From Clostridiales bacterium (GTDB lineage Bacteria; Bacillota; Clostridia; Oscillospirales; Oscillospiraceae), in contig CP107216.1 of the NCBI GenBank assembly GCA_025757645.1, positions 434,001 to 498,000 on the forward strand: 64,000 nucleotides of DNA. The letters are read 5' to 3'. The translations under genes and the position numbers were made by a program. Each line of letters opens with the position of its first letter. Positions within the stretch are counted from its first letter, which is position 1. Shown here in pieces: positions 58,331 through 64,000 of the stretch. Under the pieces are notes generated by a model, which was not told the DNA's origin, ran no database searches, and saw nothing but the letters and a program-made list of their open reading frames with translations.

Positions 58331-58510
58331 ATGAAACAAAAATATCATCTTGCAATGGATGATGCAGAGCGGCGGCTTCTCATTGGAAGTCTGAATGATC
58401 TGCGCAGCAGGCTCATCGCAGAGGGCAGATATGCCGACGCTATTGACGAAGTGCTGCTGAAAATCATCTGTGCAAAGCACAAGAAGTTCAAGGTCGTATA
58501 CACGGGATGA
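58331..58510 (+). CDS. Small mobile-element-associated protein (59 aa)
   Basis: 59 residues from the ATG at 58331 (AAGGAGG 7 nt upstream). The sequence (MDDAERRLLIGSLNDLRSRL, ending ICAKHKKFKVVYTG) is of a type I recall as common and highly conserved on clostridial mobile elements. Its function is unknown. It is followed after 15 nt by a TnpV gene, with which it is typically paired. Confidence 0.72.
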   Translation: MKQKYHLAMDDAERRLLIGSLNDLRSRLIAEGRYADAIDEVLLKIICAKHKKFKVVYTG

Positions 58511-58525
58511 ATGGAGGGAAGCACA

Positions 58526-58894
58526 ATGACGGAGTTTGAAAAGTTGGGCGGCACATACCGACAGGTGGGTGATTATTTTCTGCCGAATCTCGAAATTGAT
58601 AATCAAGTCGACGTGCAAATCGGCGTTTGGGGACAGCGACATCGGCAGTATGTGAAGGAGCACCATCGGGTGAGATACTACAATCTGTTGACCACCGGGA
58701 TGCTGAACGATTATCTTGCCGAGATAGAGTCTCGGGCACAGGCGATGTTTGATATGCTTGTGAGGGAACTATCCGAAAAAGAAAACTTGACCGAAAAGCT
58801 CAAAGCAAGTGACCCGATGGAATGGGTCAGGCGGAGCAATAACCTCCGCAATCGAGCTACAGAAATCGTAAATGCAGAGGTCATTTTCGTGTGA
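58526..58894 (+). CDS. tnpV: TnpV-family transposon-encoded protein
   Basis: 122 residues from the ATG at 58526 (GGAGGG upstream). LGGTYRQVGDYFLPNLEI and the later RVRYYNLLTTGMLNDYLAEIESRA are the TnpV signature. TnpV proteins are carried by Tn4451-like mobilizable elements and many clostridial islands; their role is not established. No transposase or integrase accompanies it here, so this is a fragment or cargo remnant. Confidence 0.83.
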   Translation: MTEFEKLGGTYRQVGDYFLPNLEIDNQVDVQIGVWGQRHRQYVKEHHRVRYYNLLTTGMLNDYLAEIESRAQAMFDMLVRELSEKENLTEKLKASDPMEWVRRSNNLRNRATEIVNAEVIFV

Positions 58895-58922
58895 GCAGCA
58901 ACAAAATTTGATGAAAATCGGA

Positions 58923-58964
58923 GGCGCAGTCGGGTGCAAGTAAGCACCGACTGCGCCCCTTTTT
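58923..58964 (+). terminator. Terminator after tnpV
   Basis: GGCGCAGTCGGGTGC / GCACCGACTGCGCC (one bulge) with AAGTAA loop and TTTTT tail. Confidence 0.9.
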
Positions 58965-59132
58965 CGTTGCTCTGAAATAGGTCTGCATTATCTTAACGAG
59001 CAGACTGTTTGTACTCCTCCGGAGCTAAACAGTGCGTCGCCCGATGTCTGCGCCATCTGAGCGAGCAGTGCCTTTTTACTCCGTTCTGCCGAACTGCGCA
59101 AAAGGCCTCGTTAGGGACACCCTAAGACCCAT
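58965..59132. other. Non-coding remnant beside hsdR, with short inverted repeat
   Basis: No gene is visible. TTAGGG-ACA-CCCTAA at 59111-59125 is a perfect short inverted repeat directly before the end of hsdR. The surrounding sequence (CTCGTTAGGGACACCC) is of a kind I associate with clostridial mobilizable elements, perhaps a transfer-origin region, but this is a weak recollection. Confidence 0.35.
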
Positions 59133-62100
59133 TTATCCGATGCCGAAGAATCGATCGAAGAAACCCTTCAGTTTATCAATGATGGTCTGCTTCTTTGCTG
59201 CACGGTTTCCACCGCCGAAGCGGGAGATTGGCGGCATCAGCCGGTCAATATCCGTGCCTGTCGTTTTGACAGAGCCGTCACGGAAGGCGCTCTCCATAAA
59301 GCGGCGAGTCTCGTCGTCTTTCAGGTTTTCCTCCTGAATGATTGCGACAAGCTGCCGTTCTTTTTCTTCGGCGACAAAGGTACGCCATTCCAGCATCACA
59401 TCTGATACATCGTTGATTCCAGCAATGAAGGTTTCGATCAACGCCTTCTTACTGCGCAGTTCAGGACTGGCGTCCACTGCTTTGCGGATCGTGATAAGCA
59501 CTTCCTTGTCATCGCAGTGTGAATCGTGGTATTTCTGTACCAGAAGCAGGATGTAGTCAATATTGATCTCGATCTGCTTGATTAGCTCGATTTCAAAAAC
59601 GATGTCATCGGTGATGTCCTCTTTTTCGCCGCCGGGCTTGCGGTTTTTCCATTCGTCCCGCAGATCCTGATAGCGTCCAAGATAATCCTGAAAATCCCGC
59701 TCGCTCAAAATTTCGCTTCCGGCAAACTCGTCGAACGAAGTCAGCAGGTTGCGCATACGCAAAATCGCACCGAACAAAACGATAAACTCCTTCTGCCGCT
59801 GTTCGCCGGTAATGCGTTCCTCTGTCAGCGGGAATTTCGTTGTCAATTCCTCAATCATATCTTGGTAGCCTGGGTGATATTTTCCGTCGGCATCCTCGTA
59901 GCCAAAGTAGTAATCCTTATAGCCACGCATCAGGACGATACCGCCCGCTTCCTTATCGCCAAACAGAGAAATTGCATCGTCGGTACGCTTTTGCAGATTG
60001 CGGAAGCAAACGATGTTGCCGAACACCTTGATGGAATTGAGAATCCGGTTGGTGCGGGAATATGCTTGAATCAGCCCGTGCATTTTCAGGTTTTTATCCA
60101 CCCACAGCGTATTCAGCGTCGTGGCGTCGAAGCCGGTCAGGAACATATTGACCACGATCAGCAGGTCAAGTTCCTTGTTCTTCATCCGCAGGGAAACATC
60201 CTTATAGTAATTCTGGAATTTGTCCCCGTCTGTGGAATAGTTGGTGTGGAACATCCCGTTATAGTCACGGATGGCCGCATCCAGAAAATCACGGGAACTT
60301 TGGTCAAGTGCGGAGGTATCCTCCGGATTCTCCTCGTCAAGAATACCATCTGTTTCTTCCTCATTCGCTCCATAGCTGTAAATGACGGCAACCTTCAGCC
60401 GCTTCTGCGGATTTTCCGCCATTTGCCTCTGAAACTCGGCGTAGTAGAGCTTTGCAGCATCCACGCTGGACACGGCAAAGATGGAGTTGAACCCGCTGAC
60501 CCGCTGCTTCTGCTTGATTTCCTCGATCTGCTGCTTGCTGCCGGCAGAGGCAACCTCGGCGATATTCTGCAATACGCTGTATGTATAGGTTTTATCACCC
60601 CGGTAGGTCTTCTGGTCAAAATGCGTCAGAATGTAATCTGTGACCAGTCGGATGCGTTCCGGGGCAAGAAACGCCTTTTCCCGGTTGATGTCCCAAACTT
60701 CCTTGTCGTCAATATCCGGCTCGGCGTCCATTGTCTTGATGTAGTCCACCCGGAAGGGCAGCACGTTTTTGTCGTTAATGGCGTCCACAATGGTATAGGC
60801 GTGAAGCTGGTCGCCGAACGCTTGCGCTGTTGTGCGAAGCGTAGGGTTCTTGCTTACGCCTGCATTGACTGCAAAGATGGGCGTTCCGGTAAAGCCAAAG
60901 AGGTTGTACTTCTTGAAATACTTCGTAATGGCTTGATGCATATCCCCGAACTGACTCCGGTGGCACTCATCAAAAATGATAACAACTCGCTTATCAAAAA
61001 CGCTGTGTCCGGCGTTCTTTTTGATGAAAGTTGCCAGCTTCTGGATGGTGGTAATGATGATCTTGGCGTTGTCATCTTCCAACTGACGCTTCAGCACCGC
61101 TGTAGAGGTGTTGCTGTTGGCAGCGCCCTTTTCAAAGCGGTCATATTCCTTCATCGTTTGATAGTCCAGATCCTTGCGGTCCACGACAAAAAGCACCTTG
61201 TCGATGTAATCCAGTTTCGTGGCAAGCTGCGCCGTCTTGAAAGAGGTCAGTGTTTTGCCGCTACCGGTGGTGTGCCAGATGTACCCGCCGCCTGCTACGG
61301 TGCCGTATTTTTTATAATTGTTGGCGATCTCAATGCGGTTCAAAATGCGCTCGGTGGCGACGATTTGATATGGCCGCATCACCAGCAGCATATTTTCCGC
61401 CGTGAACACGCAGTAGCGGGTAAGGATATTCAGAATGGTGTGCTTGCAGAAAAAGGTCTTGGTAAAGTCCACGAGATCGGGGATAATGCGGTTGTTCGCA
61501 TCCGCCCAGAACGAAGTGAACTCAAAGCTATTGCTGGTTTTGGACTTCTTGGCTTTCTGCGCTTTGGTATCCTTGATATGGTTGAAACGGGTGGTATTGG
61601 AATAATACTTCGTATTTGTGCCGTTGGAGATCACGAAAATCTGCACAAACTCGTAAAGCCCGCTGGATGCCCAGAAGCTATCCCGCTGATAGCGGTCGAT
61701 CTGATTGAAGGCTTCCCGAATGGGAACGCCCCGGCGCTTCAGCTCGATATGGATCAGCGGCAGACCGTTGACCAGCACTGTCACATCATAGCGGTTATTG
61801 TGGGCAGCGCCTTCCTCGGCAGAGATGGCATACTGATTGATGACCTGCAGGCTGTTGTTGTGTATGCACTTCTTGTCAATGAGCTGGATATTTTTGCTTT
61901 CCCCGTTATCCCGGCGGAGCACCTGCACATAGTCCTCCTGAATCAGCCGGGTCTTTTCGAGAATGCCGGAGTTTGTGTTTGCCAGCACCTCGTCCCAGAA
62001 ACGCTTCCATTCGCCGTCCGTAAAGCGATAGTTATTCAGCTTTTCCAGCTGCGTCCGCAGATTGGCAATCAGGTCAGCCTCTTTATGGATGGTCAGGCGC

Positions 62101-62246
62101 TCATAGCCCAGCTCGCAAAGCAGACGGATAAACTCCTTTTCCAAGTCTGCTTCGCTCTGATAAGCCTCCGAGCGCTTCGACTGCGGCTTGTATTCGGTGA
62201 CAACAGTGCTTTCGCTGCTTTGAGCAACTATATTGAAATAGCTCAC
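59133..62246 (-). CDS. hsdR: Type I restriction enzyme, R subunit
   Basis: 1,037 residues, complete. An N-terminal PD-(D/E)xK nuclease is visible near residues 150-170 (RYDVTVLVNG, then HIELKRRG). The SF2 helicase motor follows: Walker A TTGSGKTLTSF near 330, DECH in IIFDECHRSQ near 424, FTGTP motif III and the late QAYSRTNR motif VI. HsdR translocates and cuts unmethylated DNA as part of an R2M2S complex. It is the last gene of the operon and overlaps the preceding gene by 4 nt; hsdM must lie beyond the right edge. Confidence 0.96.
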   Translation of the reverse strand: MSYFNIVAQSSESTVVTEYKPQSKRSEAYQSEADLEKEFIRLLCELGYERLTIHKEADLIANLRTQLEKLNNYRFTDGEWKRFWDEVLANTNSGILEKTRLIQEDYVQVLRRDNGESKNIQLIDKKCIHNNSLQVINQYAISAEEGAAHNNRYDVTVLVNGLPLIHIELKRRGVPIREAFNQIDRYQRDSFWASSGLYEFVQIFVISNGTNTKYYSNTTRFNHIKDTKAQKAKKSKTSNSFEFTSFWADANNRIIPDLVDFTKTFFCKHTILNILTRYCVFTAENMLLVMRPYQIVATERILNRIEIANNYKKYGTVAGGGYIWHTTGSGKTLTSFKTAQLATKLDYIDKVLFVVDRKDLDYQTMKEYDRFEKGAANSNTSTAVLKRQLEDDNAKIIITTIQKLATFIKKNAGHSVFDKRVVIIFDECHRSQFGDMHQAITKYFKKYNLFGFTGTPIFAVNAGVSKNPTLRTTAQAFGDQLHAYTIVDAINDKNVLPFRVDYIKTMDAEPDIDDKEVWDINREKAFLAPERIRLVTDYILTHFDQKTYRGDKTYTYSVLQNIAEVASAGSKQQIEEIKQKQRVSGFNSIFAVSSVDAAKLYYAEFQRQMAENPQKRLKVAVIYSYGANEEETDGILDEENPEDTSALDQSSRDFLDAAIRDYNGMFHTNYSTDGDKFQNYYKDVSLRMKNKELDLLIVVNMFLTGFDATTLNTLWVDKNLKMHGLIQAYSRTNRILNSIKVFGNIVCFRNLQKRTDDAISLFGDKEAGGIVLMRGYKDYYFGYEDADGKYHPGYQDMIEELTTKFPLTEERITGEQRQKEFIVLFGAILRMRNLLTSFDEFAGSEILSERDFQDYLGRYQDLRDEWKNRKPGGEKEDITDDIVFEIELIKQIEINIDYILLLVQKYHDSHCDDKEVLITIRKAVDASPELRSKKALIETFIAGINDVSDVMLEWRTFVAEEKERQLVAIIQEENLKDDETRRFMESAFRDGSVKTTGTDIDRLMPPISRFGGGNRAAKKQTIIDKLKGFFDRFFGIG

Positions 62247-63034
62247 TTATCGTCACCTCCGCTTGTAATGTTGATTATACTATCCAAGAATACCAATTGA
62301 TCAATCCAAAGCAATATTTTCAAAAAATCATATCGACTATATGTTTTATGTGTTCTTCCATGGAGAAGCCAATGCCTGTTCAGTTCGTTGGGTTCGTCCC
62401 TGGTAAAATCAGAAAAGCCGAATACAGAATTCGAGAGGTTGTCACCCAAAGAGTCAAACTGCAAGTGTATGAAAAATGTCCGACGATCGATGGTGTCCAG
62501 TTCAATTTTATCCGCCATTTTTTGTTCAATGGATTTTATCCGTTTCTCAAAACTGGTGGTCTTCTTCATAGTCGAAATATCTGCCATTAGTCCGTCTGCA
62601 ATCGCAAACAGTCCGATACAAGCAAGATGATACTGTTGCCGGCTGTATGTATCGGTGATTTGTAAAAACAAATTCTGATAATCTCGTAAACATTCAGCCT
62701 TGTCGCACCGATTCATCACAATATCAATATGATGAGTATCTGTGCCAAAGTAATAATCCTCTACCAGCGTATCAATATTATCAGAATTGCAAATTGCTTC
62801 TGCAAAATCGATGGAAATATCATCAGAAAACATAATTTGGCGCTGAGCCATCTTTTCTATTGCAGAACAACAAGTGCTAAAATTCGAAAAACTGATTATA
62901 AAGTTTCTGATGGTTTCTTCGTTGTCACGATACCATTCACCAGCTTTTTTGAAAACAGCTACTGCGCCTTGCATGAAGGTGGCAATGCCATTCAATATGG
63001 GAAGAACATATCCATTATTCTCTTCGCTTGGCAT
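62243..63034 (-). CDS. HEPN-like accessory protein within the type I R-M operon
   Basis: 263 residues from the ATG at 63034 (AAGGGAG 8 nt upstream; a longer start is possible). A largely helical protein with no membrane segment. Near the C-terminus RHWLLHG (about residues 219-225) fits the R-x4-6-H motif of HEPN domains, many of which are RNases in toxin, abortive-infection or CRISPR proteins; the LNRHxxLHG form is common in uncharacterised phage-defence proteins. It lies between hsdS and hsdR and overlaps hsdR by 4 nt, so it is made with the complex. A back-up suicide RNase is inferred. Confidence 0.62.
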   Translation of the reverse strand: MPSEENNGYVLPILNGIATFMQGAVAVFKKAGEWYRDNEETIRNFIISFSNFSTCCSAIEKMAQRQIMFSDDISIDFAEAICNSDNIDTLVEDYYFGTDTHHIDIVMNRCDKAECLRDYQNLFLQITDTYSRQQYHLACIGLFAIADGLMADISTMKKTTSFEKRIKSIEQKMADKIELDTIDRRTFFIHLQFDSLGDNLSNSVFGFSDFTRDEPNELNRHWLLHGRTHKTYSRYDFLKILLWIDQLVFLDSIINITSGGDDK

Positions 63035-63050
63035 CAATAGCGCTCCCTTC

Positions 63051-64000
<950 letters not shown>

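Noticed and set aside
58295..58666. Leftward 123-codon frame opposite the mobile-element genes
   Set aside because: It overlaps two well-supported rightward genes with good ribosome sites and has no family likeness.

Overview
The window reads as chromosomal DNA of a GC-rich anaerobic Bacillota. The likely group is the Oscillospiraceae (Flavonifractor/Lawsonibacter/Oscillibacter-like); this is inferred from gene content and style, not from a marker-gene search. The signs are ferredoxin-dependent 2-oxoacid oxidoreductase, a group B-type [FeFe] hydrogenase, an acetyl-CoA-synthase-like protein with a CooC ATPase, 2-hydroxyacyl-CoA dehydratase-like enzymes, clostridial-style sigma-A promoters and many strong rho-independent terminators. 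No rRNA, tRNA or CRISPR array was seen.

Layout. 1-7.3 kb: a hydroxy-/oxo-acid unit. A leftward cluster (MFS transporter, four-subunit 2-oxoacid:ferredoxin oxidoreductase, SSS symporter) diverges from a FadR-type regulator overlapping a LarA-like racemase, with three TTGTCWGACAA-type operators between them. 7.4-14 kb: hydrogenase-linked ACT regulator, DUF1643 protein, an AT-rich SdpI-like gene, truA, an orphan ACS-like protein, CooC and a divergent [FeFe] hydrogenase. 14-20.6 kb: guaB, an ECF-like sigma factor with a membrane partner, a TIM-barrel protein, an M20 amidohydrolase and an SDR. 20.8-21.5 kb: an exact-period 128-bp tandem repeat. 21.5-32 kb: the replication-origin block dnaA-oriC-dnaN-yaaA-recF-remB-gyrB-gyrA-rnhA, all leftward, with six TAG DnaA-trios in the dnaA-dnaN gap. 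32-48 kb, mostly rightward: mfd, PrsA-like foldase, amidohydrolase, DUF2156-flavin fusion, an ABC exporter and an FMN hydroxyacid oxidase, interspersed with leftward ilvA-ridA, ferritin, TetR and small genes.

48-58 kb: two paralogous pairs of dehydratase-family genes, each followed by a tiny one-helix membrane protein sharing an N-x-DMKL motif. Two Na+-coupled amino-acid carriers lie between the pairs and a TetR gene at the right end. Two 31-bp perfect palindromes with the same core sit before the TetR gene and before the second pair. This is the best candidate for an undescribed system: a putative amino-/hydroxy-acid reduction module with membrane-associated accessory peptides.

58.1-64 kb: a less GC-rich accessory region with TnpV-type mobile-element genes and a leftward type I restriction-modification operon. 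Its specificity gene carries 17 TGTC repeats in frame, and both alternative frames stop within a few codons, so it is very probably phase-variable. A protein with an HEPN-like RHWLLH motif lies between hsdS and hsdR.
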